From Gyrodactylus bullatarudis (lineage: Eukaryota > Platyhelminthes > Monogenea > Gyrodactylidea > Gyrodactylidae), in NCBI GenBank assembly GCA_012064415.1, contig SSNU01000118.1, forward strand, positions 24,737-40,270: a stretch of DNA of 15,534 bases. The letters are read 5' to 3'. Under the pieces are notes generated by a model. The model saw only the letters and a list, made by a program, of their open reading frames with translations. It ran no database searches and had not been told where the DNA came from. Position numbers and translations under genes: made by a program. Below are positions 8,281 through 15,534 of this stretch, piece after piece. Positions within the stretch are counted from its first letter, which is position 1. Each line of letters begins with the position of its first letter.

Positions 8281-8468
8281 GCAATTCGAGAACGAGGCAT
8301 CAAAAAATGTATGACTGGAAAACCCGACGCACAAAATAAATTCAATGGATCAAATTCTGAAGGATCATTACTTCACCAGATATGCAGCAAAAAGTTAATA
8401 ACCTAATTGACTCGAAGCCAAAGCGCCTTCGTGCTGTCATAAGGGTTGGAGGGGGCTACACAAAATAA
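8281..8468 (+). pseudogene. Tc1/mariner-like transposase relic 1 (ends joined, middle missing)
   Basis: Tc1-like transposases have an N-terminal paired-type helix-turn-helix region and a DDE catalytic core. Here AIRERGIKKCMTGKPDAQNK (8281-8340) resembles the second DNA-binding helix-turn-helix and the KP linker of the N-terminal half. In another frame, 8382-8468 reads NNLIDSKPKRLRAVIRVGGG and ends YTK plus stop, the standard C-terminal tail of the family (IDSMPRRLQAVI...GGHTK type). Only about 40 bases separate them, so the whole catalytic core is missing. It looks like an internally deleted, non-autonomous copy. Terminal repeats were not found. Confidence 0.65.
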
Positions 8469-8950
8469 ATTCATATAAATTAGGCGAAATAATATTTTAG
8501 CCTTAAATTTGAGGAAACTAGAACTTTTTATTCTGTGTCGATTTGTGCTAATTTCAGGATGATTGAACGAAAGAAAATCAACTTTGTTTTGACGAGTTTG
8601 AATTGAATAAAAATTGGCATAACGATAGAAGTTTCGGCTCAAAATAATGAAAAATAATTGATTTATGACTGAGCAAAATGTCACCTGGTTTCTAAAAAAA
8701 TATAAATTTAATGCTCCTACTCATAAGTAATAGAGCAAAAAACTTCTTACCGTCCGGTTTAACTCATACATACAATAGTGTAATACTATTATACAGATCA
8801 CTGGTGTGATGATGTGTATGACGGATTTTTGATAAATAATAAGAACTATCGCGATTGGTATAAGATGGATTTATTCTCCAAATATTAGATTTTACATTAT
8901 AGATTTTTCGAAGAAAGGAATTTTGTATTACAGACAAGCTTGCCCAACGC
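8469..8950. other. gene-free stretch between Tc1-like and pogo relics
   Basis: No recognised coding signal. AATAGT (8774-8779) and ACTATT (8785-8790) form a short hairpin. The open frames on the minus strand here have no family resemblance. Confidence 0.45.
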
Positions 8951-9461
8951 CTAATACAATTCAAACCGATACCTGTTTGGGAAAAGACATTGTTTCACAT
9001 GTGGTGGTTCTTCATCGAGATAATTCAGGCCAGTTTCATCACAATTGTAAATGTCCCCGGCAGGATATTTCTGCAACAAGTTTCCGTTTTTAAAAGACCC
9101 AGTCATCCAGAGCTTCCTGATCAGCCGATCCCCCTTCTCCTCTAAGAATTTTGGTTTCGTAATCGTTTCGCCTCATGTCTTGACCTGGCTAATTGAGATG
9201 TCATGGGACTGTGACATCTATACTAGTCCTGATAGCATCATTAGAAAAAAAAGTTCATCTTACCGTTCTAAGCGAGTACTCAGGGTGCTTCTTAAGAACC
9301 CATTCTTCCTTGATCCATTCTTTCCCCGCAACGAAACCAAGAGTTGTAGATTGCTTTTCAAGTTCAAATTCTAGGCTTTCTTCTGATGTAAGATGCCTGA
9401 ATTTCTGGACAGCAGACTTGACCTGCGCTTCGGTTACACCTGACATAGCACGTGTAATCAC
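8951..9461 (-). pseudogene. pogo/Tigger-type (DDE_1, CENP-B-like) transposase relic
   Basis: The segment 9255-9461 on the minus strand contains HLTSEESLEFELEKQ, then AGKEWIKEEWVLKKHPEYSL and RTVR. This is the CENP-B-type DNA-binding region of pogo and Tigger transposases (AG.DW...FMKRHPELSLR pattern). Past frameshifts, PAGDIYNCDETGLNYLDEEP (about 9062-9000) is the start of the DDE_1 catalytic domain, and the Asp in NCDETG is the first catalytic residue. The similarity ends shortly after PPHVKQ, and a stop follows at 8951. The psq-type N-terminal helix-turn-helix is not visible and the other catalytic residues are missing. The order and spacing of the two blocks fit one decayed copy. Confidence 0.8.
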
Positions 9462-9584
9462 AATAAAATTTTCTCCAAGATTTGTTATTTATTAAGACAG
9501 TCCTAAATCGTGAGATAAGATTGAAGGGCAGATTATCTTGACCATTTTGAATAAAAATTGCGGGCCCTCCCTAACAAAAACACG

Positions 9585-9619
9585 GGGGTCAGCATTTCCG
9601 TGTTTACGTGCAAGACCCC
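9585..9619. repeat. GC-rich inverted repeat
   Basis: GGGGTC (9585-9590) and GACCCC (9614-9619) are complementary across 23 bases, and CACGG/CCGTG add overlapping pairing potential (9581-9602). The patch stands out from its AT-rich setting and may be a subterminal piece of an element. Confidence 0.35.
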
Positions 9620-9663
9620 TCCTTCGTAAGTCAATGTTTATCTGGCAGATGAGTGAATAAATG

Positions 9664-9720
9664 AAGTGGGGAGCTGGGTAGACATATTCTTGATGTTTTT
9701 CTCAAAAATTTAAACTTGAA
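9664..9720 (+). repeat. dispersed repeat, copy near 9676
   Basis: GAAGTGGGGAGCTGGGTAGACAT followed by a T-rich spacer and TTTAAACTTGAA matches the motif order at 351 and 1053. AAGTGGG...GGGTAGA also matches 1100-1120. The last bases of the window, AAGTGGGGAG at 15522-15531, could begin another copy. Confidence 0.45.
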
Positions 9721-10124
9721 TTGATATTGCACCGAATTATTTAGCGGATAAAATTATGCAGCGATGCATAATAGAATGCAGGCGATCTATTGAGACTGAA
9801 ATCAGTGTATTCCGATCATTAATAATGGTTTTTTTATAACTCAGCTTAAAAAAGTTAACAACTACTTGATCACTCAAAATATAAAGGGTAGTGTCGTTCA
9901 AGTGTGAGAAATCCTGAAAAGTTTAACAAAATAAACATACCTACTTATAAGTAGCTATGTAAATAACTGATTCTAAATAATTCAACTCTCCATGCAATTG
10001 TTAGGAATTTTATAATGCCTCTACCCTATTAGTGAGAAAAATAGTCAGGAAGAATTTTTAATTTCAAGAAAAATTAATAAGATTAATACTCTTCAAATTT
10101 CTGATCAAAAGGATCAGTGAACAC

Positions 10125-10800
10125 ATTTGCGCATTTTTATGTTTTGCAACAAATAGATTTCTCTTAGGACGTTCTTCACGTTGAATTTCTTATTCTGAGT
10201 GGGTTCTTCCATATTATTGGCAAAAATGTCCTCAATAGATTCGTCCAAGTCGACTTAAAAATCATCGAATTTTTTTCAGGCTGACCTAGAATTTTTCGAA
10301 GGTAACGTCTTTAGCTCAACGTCTATTAGTCGCATCTTCGTTTATATTGACCCTTGTTTCTAGATATATTTGGATTTGGATTTCTTGTTAAATTAGTGAT
10401 TTATTTTTTGAATAGTTAATTTAAAAACTTAAAAAGAGCGGGTCAACTCTCTCATTGAAAAGCTTCAGCCGTCCATACGATTGATAAATGTTTTTGGGTC
10501 CATGTTTCCATGGTACATTATTTTATCAGTTTTAAATAGACGCTCACAAAAAGCATTAGACACCATTGAATTCGAATGCCCTCACTGACTATAAACAATT
10601 GAGAAAGTGGCTTTAATGTCGCTCCAACATTCTAAAATTGAGTCGGGCAGTAGTATATGGTCAAGATCATTATGTTTCAAGTTCATTTCTTAAACTGGTT
10701 TTGGTCAAGTTTTTGTGCATTTTTGAATGCTTCAGCTGCTTCTCTAGTTTTTGGAATGTGATAATATCTAATTGAAAAAGTTCCGGTGATTTTACTTTTC
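10125..10800 (-). pseudogene. unrecognised protein-like remnant, several segments
   Basis: Three minus-strand stretches look coding. Segment one, 10800-10683, has TGTFSIRYYHIPKTREAAEA and FKNAQKLDQNQF. Segment two, about 10680-10450, has HNDLDHILLPDSILECWSDI. After an in-frame stop it continues as SNSMVSNAFCERLFKTDKIM and YHGNMDPKTF. Segment three, about 10250-10125, has an acidic stretch, VDLDESIEDIFANNMEEPTQ. All are broken by stops or shifts. SNAFCERLF loosely recalls the C-terminal dimerisation segment of hAT transposases, but the match is too thin to name a family. An old transposase is the likeliest reading because of the setting. Confidence 0.3.
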
Positions 10801-10904
10801 TATAAATAATAATTATATTTAATAAAGATTAAATTAAAATTCACCTTTTTCTTCTATAAGATGGAAAATTAAACTCAGAATAACATCAGATTTTGATTGA
10901 TTTT

Positions 10905-11233
10905 TATCATTCAAAAATGAGTCTAAAGATGATAATCTTTTATTTCATCAAGACAATGCTCCATGCCATCAAAATTGACAATTGAATGGCTAAATTACAA
11001 TGAGATTGATTTTATTGATTGGCCACCCCTAAGTCCAGACCTTAACCCAATAGAAAACCTATGGGGACAGAGTTTATTCAAATGGGAGGCAATTTGAAAA
11101 TGTCCATGAACTTGGACTTGAAATTATAAAAAAGTGGTCAGAATTAACTGAAAATGATATAAAACCATTCATTAATTCCATGAATGAAAGATGTTTCGAT
11201 GTTATAGAAGAAAAATGTGAATTTTTGGGTTAG
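10905..11233 (+). pseudogene. Tc1/mariner-like transposase relic 2 (C-terminal catalytic half)
   Basis: The frame at about 10905-10975 reads NESKDDNLLFHQDNAPCH, with the second catalytic Asp at 10952. A one-base shift leads to TIEWLNYNEIDFIDWPPLSP and DLNPIENLWG, where the Glu of NPIEN (11053) is the third catalytic residue. A second shift follows the WG motif. The tail then runs from FENVHELGLEIIKKWSELTE to MNERCFDVIEEKCEFLG and a stop at 11231-11233. The Asp-to-Glu spacing fits a DD34E Tc1-type site with a small deletion. The N-terminal DNA-binding half and the first Asp are missing. The C-terminus is natural, and a candidate right end of the element lies downstream. Confidence 0.85.
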
Positions 11234-11239
11234 TATCAA

Positions 11240-11433
11240 GTGTTTCACATATTAGTTCGTTTTCAACTTCAATGAAAAATAGTATTTCTACTTGTACAGG
11301 GAGAGATGAAAAGGTAAAAAAATTCATTCAGATATCAATTGAATTTCATGTATCAAATGGTCTTGATTTGAAAAATTTATCATTTTAAATAAATCGACAG
11401 TTTAAAATATTCAGAGTGTTTCATATTAATTCG
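11240..11433 (+). repeat. direct repeats at the right end of Tc1-like relic 2
   Basis: GTGTTTCACATATTAGTTCG (11240-11259) recurs as GTGTTTCATATTAATTCG (11416-11433), 176 bases on. The second copy is followed by ACCACTATA, which could be the outer tip next to a TA target. Two direct repeats this far apart within one terminal region recall the IR/DR arrangement of some Tc1-like elements. The left end is not present. Confidence 0.5.
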
Positions 11434-11440
11434 ACCACTA

Positions 11441-11880
11441 TAGATGTGTTTGGAGTTGAGATGAATAGCTTACGAGCATCGGATTCATTCTTATTCATTG
11501 AAAGGAGGAATATTTTCTTTTGAATTAGAAGAATGATTGAACATGTAGTATAGTATACGGTAAGGTGTATTTGAATAAGATTTAAAACATCAAAACAAGT
11601 CTCGAAAGAAAAGTGCAAATTTAAAAGTGAAAAAGTAGGCAGTAACGAAAATAAAAGAAAATATTCAAGTCCACTGGATCTAATGTGTGTGGATCTAATC
11701 AATAGATGAACCCACCCCCAAAATGGCTCCAAGATGCTTAAATTGTACAAAACAAGAGATGAATATAGAGCTAAAAAATCCGTGTCACGTCGCTTTAAGA
11801 TTTCATCCATCAATGGTAGACCAATAAATGAGGCCCTTGTAATAACATTTTATAGAGTGGTAAACCATGTACTTATTAGG
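11441..11880. other. stretch without a recognised gene
   Basis: The minus strand is open for 130 codons at 11421-11813, rich in Leu, Ser, Ile and Phe. It overlaps the repeat at 11416, has no family resemblance and shows no conserved motif, so I treat it as chance. Nothing else is recognisable. Confidence 0.4.
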
Positions 11881-11902
11881 ATTCGTCAGTAAAGCATAGC
11901 CA

Positions 11903-11943
11903 GGATTCAACGTTGTAAGGCAACGCTTCTAACCACTAGGCCA
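11903..11943 (-). repeat. tRNA-like promoter boxes, possible SINE head 2
   Basis: On the minus strand, TGGCCTAGTGG (11943-11933) is a good A box. CGTTGAATCC (11912-11903) resembles a B box with its first base changed. The bases between read like a shortened tRNA (GGTTAGAAGCGTTGCCTTAC). The 41-base span equals that of the unit at 3198-3237. Any SINE body would lie toward lower coordinates, perhaps to about 11810, but its end cannot be set. Confidence 0.55.
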
Positions 11944-12085
11944 GAACCCTCGTTCATCTCCTATTACTCCACACTCCGATATTATTGACACCACCTACAC
12001 ACTTGGTTTTTTGTAAATAAGCACCATATGGAAATTACAGTGTTTTTAGACAATTAACTTACTAGCAAAGTGTGGTCACTGGTAA

Positions 12086-12141
12086 TTACTATATCCATGT
12101 GAGAAGACAATCTCCATTAAGAGTTCACATGGATATAGTAA
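12086..12141. repeat. perfect 17-bp inverted repeat (hairpin)
   Basis: TTACTATATCCATGTGA (12086-12102) is the exact reverse complement of TCACATGGATATAGTAA (12125-12141), with a 22-base loop. Overlapping minus-strand open frames (12076-12314, including PFNPVDEDFTEVNGKF) run through it. I do not recognise their product. Confidence 0.85.
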
Positions 12142-12364
12142 AAAAAATCGTGTTGTAGATTTTGAAAGTAGGACATCAACATCATTTTGAGAAAACTTTC
12201 CATTGACTTCTGTGAAATCTTCATCGACCGGATTGAATGGAAGAGAAAGCGAATCATCAGGAACAATTTTTTTAACTGTTGCCAACTTAGCTGAGCTGCA
12301 AGTGTGATAAACATGCCGGCTTTTTAAATTTTAAATTTTCAAAATATATCCACAAAAATAACAA
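12142..12364 (-). other. unrecognised open segment next to the hairpin
   Basis: The minus strand has an open frame whose start (MATVKKIVPDDSLSLPFNPV, from 12285) looks protein-like. It is preceded by TTTATCACACTTGCAG, which resembles a splice acceptor. There is no family match and the frame ends inside the inverted repeat. It may be an exon relic or chance. Confidence 0.25.
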
Positions 12365-13560
12365 TCGTACTGATGGTTTGTTTGCAAACTCCAACTCATT
12401 ACTGTTCTACGCCTCAAGAAATAGTATTTTAAAGTTGGATACATCTGCGGAGTGGCTTGTTTCCTGCAAATGGTGCAAGACCGCGCTGTTGTGCTTTGGT
12501 CTTAGATGTTCTCTCACCCTTTCACCAAGACATCGGGTTGTCTGTCCAACATATGAAGAACCACACGAACAGGTCCTCTCTTTTTCATTGGGATTGGATC
12601 TTAGTTGCGACCATTGATCAGCTTCGATGTTCTTTGGACCAGTTTGAGCTTCCTTCCAGGAAATGTTCGTCGTGTGATGATTGACAGTTTGTTATTCAAA
12701 ATATTTGAATTGTAGTACTAAAACAATTGCGAGTGCTTGTCGATGAATTTTTCCGGGTATCCATTACACATCAAAAATGCCTTCAGCTTTGATCTCTCCT
12801 GTACAAATTCCGCGGACACCATCCGATCAATACTAAGATAAGCATTGCTGACCACACTCTACAAAAAAATCTGGTACGGCAGAAACTTTCGGGGTCATTG
12901 TTTTACGAGGGATTCTCGTGACTGCACCGATCGACTCCGTCAATCTGTCTGTAAAACTGTCCTCCAAATTTGAAATCAATGTTGATTACCGTCATTTATG
13001 AGATCCTTAACTACACAAAGAAGGATATTCAGTCATTTGATTCATTATAAACTCTACCGTCTCTTTGACAGTAGAACAGTCGTAAATAAAGCGGTTACAT
13101 CAAAGATCATTTTGATGTCTACAAAATTGGTGTCTCTGAGCTTCGAATCGACATCTTGAATTGGATACTGAATGCTCGCAAATTTGATTCCTCAGGCGCA
13201 ACAGTTTAACCATTTGATGAGGAGATGTCGACGACTGGCCTACATGTCAAGGATTGGTCTTAAATCAATTCTGCTGATTCTTTGTGAACCTTCGGAAGCA
13301 AATATAGGCGACTTATTCCTCCATTACTTTTTCTCATCGAGCTTGCTTCGTCTACGTCGATTAATTCTCTTTGATTTCTCTGTCCTGACTAGATGTGGCT
13401 GTTTACCTTTCTGTTATACTGATAAAGCTTTCAAAGCCCATGTCCGTTTCGACATCAAGTTTAATCAGATTCGGCATACAAAACTTTGCTCCGAGGCTTG
13501 TAAGGTAGCTTTATCAAAAATTAGGTTAGTAAAATTGAAAATATTAGATTCAAGATTCTC
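12365..13560 (-). pseudogene. Penelope-like retroelement (RT plus GIY-YIG), decayed
   Basis: Penelope-like elements encode a reverse transcriptase fused to a C-terminal GIY-YIG endonuclease. Blocks on the minus strand follow the family order. SLGAKFCMPNLIKLDVETDM (about 13505-13445) comes first, then SRLYLLPKVHKESAELI (about 13320-13265, the GLPKIHK block) and RPVVDISSSNG (about 13260-13225). MIFDVTALFT (about 13110-13081) follows with the motif A catalytic Asp, then AFLMCNGYPEKFIDKH (about 12785-12735). The GIY-YIG domain closes with CSCGSSYVGQTTRCLGERVR and EHLRPKHNSAVLHHLQETSH (about 12575-12430). Stops and frameshifts lie between blocks. No YxDD motif is visible between motif A and the NGYPEKF block, where the spacing is also too short. 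So an internal deletion removed part of the RT palm. Confidence 0.85.
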
Positions 13561-13714
13561 AGTAAAATAAGAATCAACAAAGGAATTCACTACTGATTTC
13601 TCCATCTACAGTGTATGCTGTACACCAAATGAGCAGACGCACCAAATCGTCAGAAAATTTAATCTGGTTTTTTTATTTAAATGATCAGACTCGCCATTTA
13701 TCAGAAATATTTGA
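13561..13714. other. short spacer between Penelope-like and integrase relics
   Basis: No recognised coding signal on either strand. A plus-strand open frame from 13611 (68 codons) is antisense to the tail of the next relic and resembles nothing known. Confidence 0.4.
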
Positions 13715-14442
13715 CTATTTCGTGCACGCCAAAGTATCAGAAATTAAAAAAAGGCTTGTATTATCTCCTATCAAATTTTTTTTAATTTTCCACGCCATTT
13801 TTTCATTATTACAATGAAAGTCCTGAAAGAAGCATTCAACCTTTTCATAAGCTCTACACAATCAAGCTCTTTGCACGTACATTTTGAAAATCCTTGTCCT
13901 CCTGACTTGCAGTTTTAATACTTCAGAATTGCTGTGTTTTCAATGGAACATTGTTATTGAGCTTATGAATTGAGATCATGAGAAATTTTTGCTCTATAAC
14001 AGTACCCAATAAATTTTTATCATCCACTTGATCGATCAATATCACACTCGTACCGATTGGGACTGATTCTCCAGAACTGTTGGACAGCATTTTTAAAACA
14101 TTTTCAGATCATGCATCATGACAGAATTCTTTAATCTCATCCAATATGTTTTGTCGAGCGGTTTTAAAATTTTATACATTAAAATATTTTATTCTGATGA
14201 TTTATAACTTACTTTGATCTTCAACTATATAATCTGTGAATACTTCTTCATCTTCAATGCTCTGATCTTCATCAATTAGAAATAATTATTAAATATCGAG
14301 GCTAACTTTCTTCTATTGTTGTTAGGTGTTTCTTGTGCCAAAACACTTTTGACCGAATAAAGCTTGGTAAGGTGTTTTTTGTATACCTCTATGAAACCTT
14401 ATATTTTTGATCCTCTGTACTGGACAACTAGTATCATTAAAA
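13715..14442 (-). pseudogene. KRBA2/SCAND3-type integrase relic (C-terminal half)
   Basis: Genes annotated KRAB-A domain-containing 2-like or SCAND3-like in invertebrates carry a retrovirus-like integrase core, a basic linker, a beta-rich C-terminal domain and a Cys cluster. The minus strand shows these in order. RFHRGIQKTPYQALFG (14322-14442) is the end of the integrase core. Acidic DEDQSIEDEEVFTDYIVEDQ (14202-14279) follows. Then ARQNILDEIKEFCHDA and GESVPIGTSVILIDQVDDKN plus LLGTVIEQ (13923-14161) form the linker and C-terminal domain. NCKSGGQGFSKCTCKELDC (about 13914-13860) matches the GGQGFxKCxCK cluster. The frame stays open to 13715. Stops and frame changes separate the blocks, and the upstream catalytic residues are lost. 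A GTAAGT at 14212-14207 on the minus strand follows the acidic block and could be a former splice donor. Confidence 0.75.
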
Positions 14443-14819
14443 AGAATAGATAAGGAATTGAATGGTAACCGTTTTATAGGTATTATCCAATTAATTGTCC
14501 CCGTAAAAGAGCGCAGAAGTCAAATATATGCGAAATTTTTTATATTCAATGTGTTGATTTAACAAATGAATCTGATTTACTCAAAAACTGAGAAGGTTTT
14601 TTAGTTTTTTTTGGACTATCTTGAATAAAATTTTTTTCTCTACAAAATTCTATTCAACCATTTTTTATAATTACATCAAATTTCGGTAGTTATTTGCTAA
14701 TTTAATTTGCTAAACTATAAATTTTAGCTATATTTAATTCTTGCTTTATTCTGATTGGTTTCTTTAAAAACATAAATGAAAAACAATGAATGAATTTACG
14801 TTGTATAATTACTAAAAGA
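14443..14819. other. AT-rich stretch without a gene
   Basis: Six-frame reading gives only short, stop-rich pieces. It separates the integrase relic from RNH-like copy 4 and may hold unrecognisable parts of either. Confidence 0.5.
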
Positions 14820-15534
14820 GTTTTTTATTTCGCCTATAAAATCTGAATTAATTTTCGAAACATGCATAAGATCTCCCATCAATTGAGAAGAACACTGCTT
14901 TGAATATTAACTCTAGTGTATGGAGGAAGCAAACGAACCAGGATAAATTTCTTCCATAAGTCTCCAAGTCGAAAAATTACACCTGACTATTCCTCAATGT
15001 TAGCATATGTTCCATCACAGATAATGGCTTGAATTGAAGATAAAGAATCTGATTTAGTTAATGCATCAACAATACAATCGTACAAAGCCAGTGCAACTCC
15101 ATTATTTGGCGTAGCATTCTCAAAAAATGATTCCAGGCTGAGAAATCATAACAAGATTGTTTTCTTTTTGGTTTCTTTTTTGATATCTTTTTTAGTATCA
15201 TTTTTTCTGGAATCAAATTCTATCAAAGTTAGATTTTTCGGCATTGCTGCTTTAAATTCGTCTTTTATTTCTTAATTAATGAAGTAGAAACTTGAGTTTC
15301 AGAACTGAAATCATTTAAAATACAACTGAATGTGTTCATTATCCAACACGCTAAGTCAACAGAAATGCCCCTCTCAATGAATCGTTCGATCAAAATTGAT
15401 AAAAAACATTTGGAGTATCTTTTAATATCAGGTTTCATGTCCTCAAGCTCAGAGTCCATGTCTGAACCTTCCAAATAGGTTTTTAAGTTCTTCGTTTTTT
15501 TGGTTCTACTATAGGGGAAGAAAGTGGGGAGAGG
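14820..15534 (-). pseudogene. RNH-like family, copy 4 (N-terminal to middle part), cut by window end
   Basis: The clean segment 15265-15474 includes MDSELEDMKPDIKRYSKCFL and ERGISVDLACWIMNTFSCIL, in the position of the family's helical N-terminal region. The frame is open upstream to the window edge. After shifts come LTLIEFDSRKNDTKKDI (about 15245-15195) and NLVMISQPG. Next are NATPNNGVALALYDCIVDAL and LSSIQAIICDGTYANI (14987-15125), matching SNAVDVANAIWDVLVE and ALCDG of copy 3. In another frame, WFVCFLHTLELIFKAVFF (about 14950-14890) matches VVCSLHLMELVLKAII. SDFIGEIKNSF near 14840-14822 ends the similarity. At least three frameshifts or stops make it a pseudogene. It supplies the N-terminal part that copies 1-3 lack and lies on the opposite strand. 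Confidence 0.7.

Larger units (their letters stand above)
9462..10124. other. gene-free stretch with a GC-rich patch and a dispersed repeat
   Basis: No protein-like frame. It contains a GC-rich inverted repeat at 9585-9619 and a copy of the GGGTAGACAT repeat at 9664-9720, both listed separately. The remainder is AT-rich with no other structure that I can support. Confidence 0.5.

Noticed and set aside
8403..8684. Minus-strand frame of 93 codons
   Set aside because: Its end is antisense to the Tc1-like C-terminal tail and the rest has no similarity.
9051..9495. Two plus-strand frames of about 100 codons
   Set aside because: They are antisense to the pogo/Tigger relic, which carries recognisable motifs.
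11421..11813. Minus-strand open frame of 130 codons
   Set aside because: It overlaps the Tc1-like terminal repeat, is rich in hydrophobic residues with no motif, and has no family resemblance. Chance in AT-rich DNA is likelier.
12378..12684. Two overlapping plus-strand frames
   Set aside because: They are antisense to the GIY-YIG domain on the minus strand.
13172..13570. Plus-strand open frame of 132 codons
   Set aside because: It is antisense to the Penelope-like RT blocks, whose order and motifs explain the sequence.
1..15534. CRISPR array, bacterial operon or prokaryotic phage
   Set aside because: No regular repeat-spacer pattern or prokaryotic genes are present, and all recognisable proteins are eukaryotic transposon types.

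Overview
The window looks like nuclear DNA of an invertebrate, most likely an arthropod (a crustacean or insect). It is AT-rich. I found no operon or bacterial signal and no intact host gene. Almost every stretch that reads as protein is a broken piece of a transposable element. The mix (piggyBac, Tc1/mariner, pogo/Tigger, Penelope-like retroelement with GIY-YIG, KRBA2/SCAND3-type integrase) is typical of arthropod genomes. The species cannot be fixed from the sequence.

Layout. 1-1300: mostly non-coding, with a 30-bp minisatellite (661-830) and copies of a short dispersed repeat. 1314-1613 (+): fragment 1 of an unnamed protein family, here called RNH-like. 1627-3006 (-): piggyBac copy A, with TTAA and a terminal sequence at its 3' end. 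3198-3237 (-): tRNA-like A and B boxes. 3265-3745 (+): RNH-like copy 2. 3824-4310 (+): piggyBac copy C, a different lineage. 4805-5345 (-): piggyBac copy B, same lineage and same 3' end design as A. 5663-5978 (-): arginine-rich fragments. 6141-7335 (+): RNH-like copy 3, the longest and best preserved. 8281-8468 (+): Tc1-like relic 1. 8951-9461 (-): pogo/Tigger relic. 10125-10800 (-): unrecognised coding-like remnant. 10905-11440 (+): Tc1-like relic 2 with a repeated terminal sequence. 11903-11943 (-): second tRNA-like head. 12086-12141: perfect 17-bp inverted repeat. 12365-13560 (-): Penelope-like element. 13715-14442 (-): KRBA2/SCAND3-type integrase relic. 14820-15534 (-): RNH-like copy 4, running off the window edge.

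The fragments do not form a pathway. The most notable signal is four independent decayed copies of the RNH-like family within 15.5 kb. Copies 3 and 4 share a CDG motif and a C-x2-H-x2-EL motif, which suggests a transposase-like RNase H fold. The family is interleaved with three piggyBac relics. Together this looks like a transposon graveyard, possibly heterochromatin or a piRNA-type locus.
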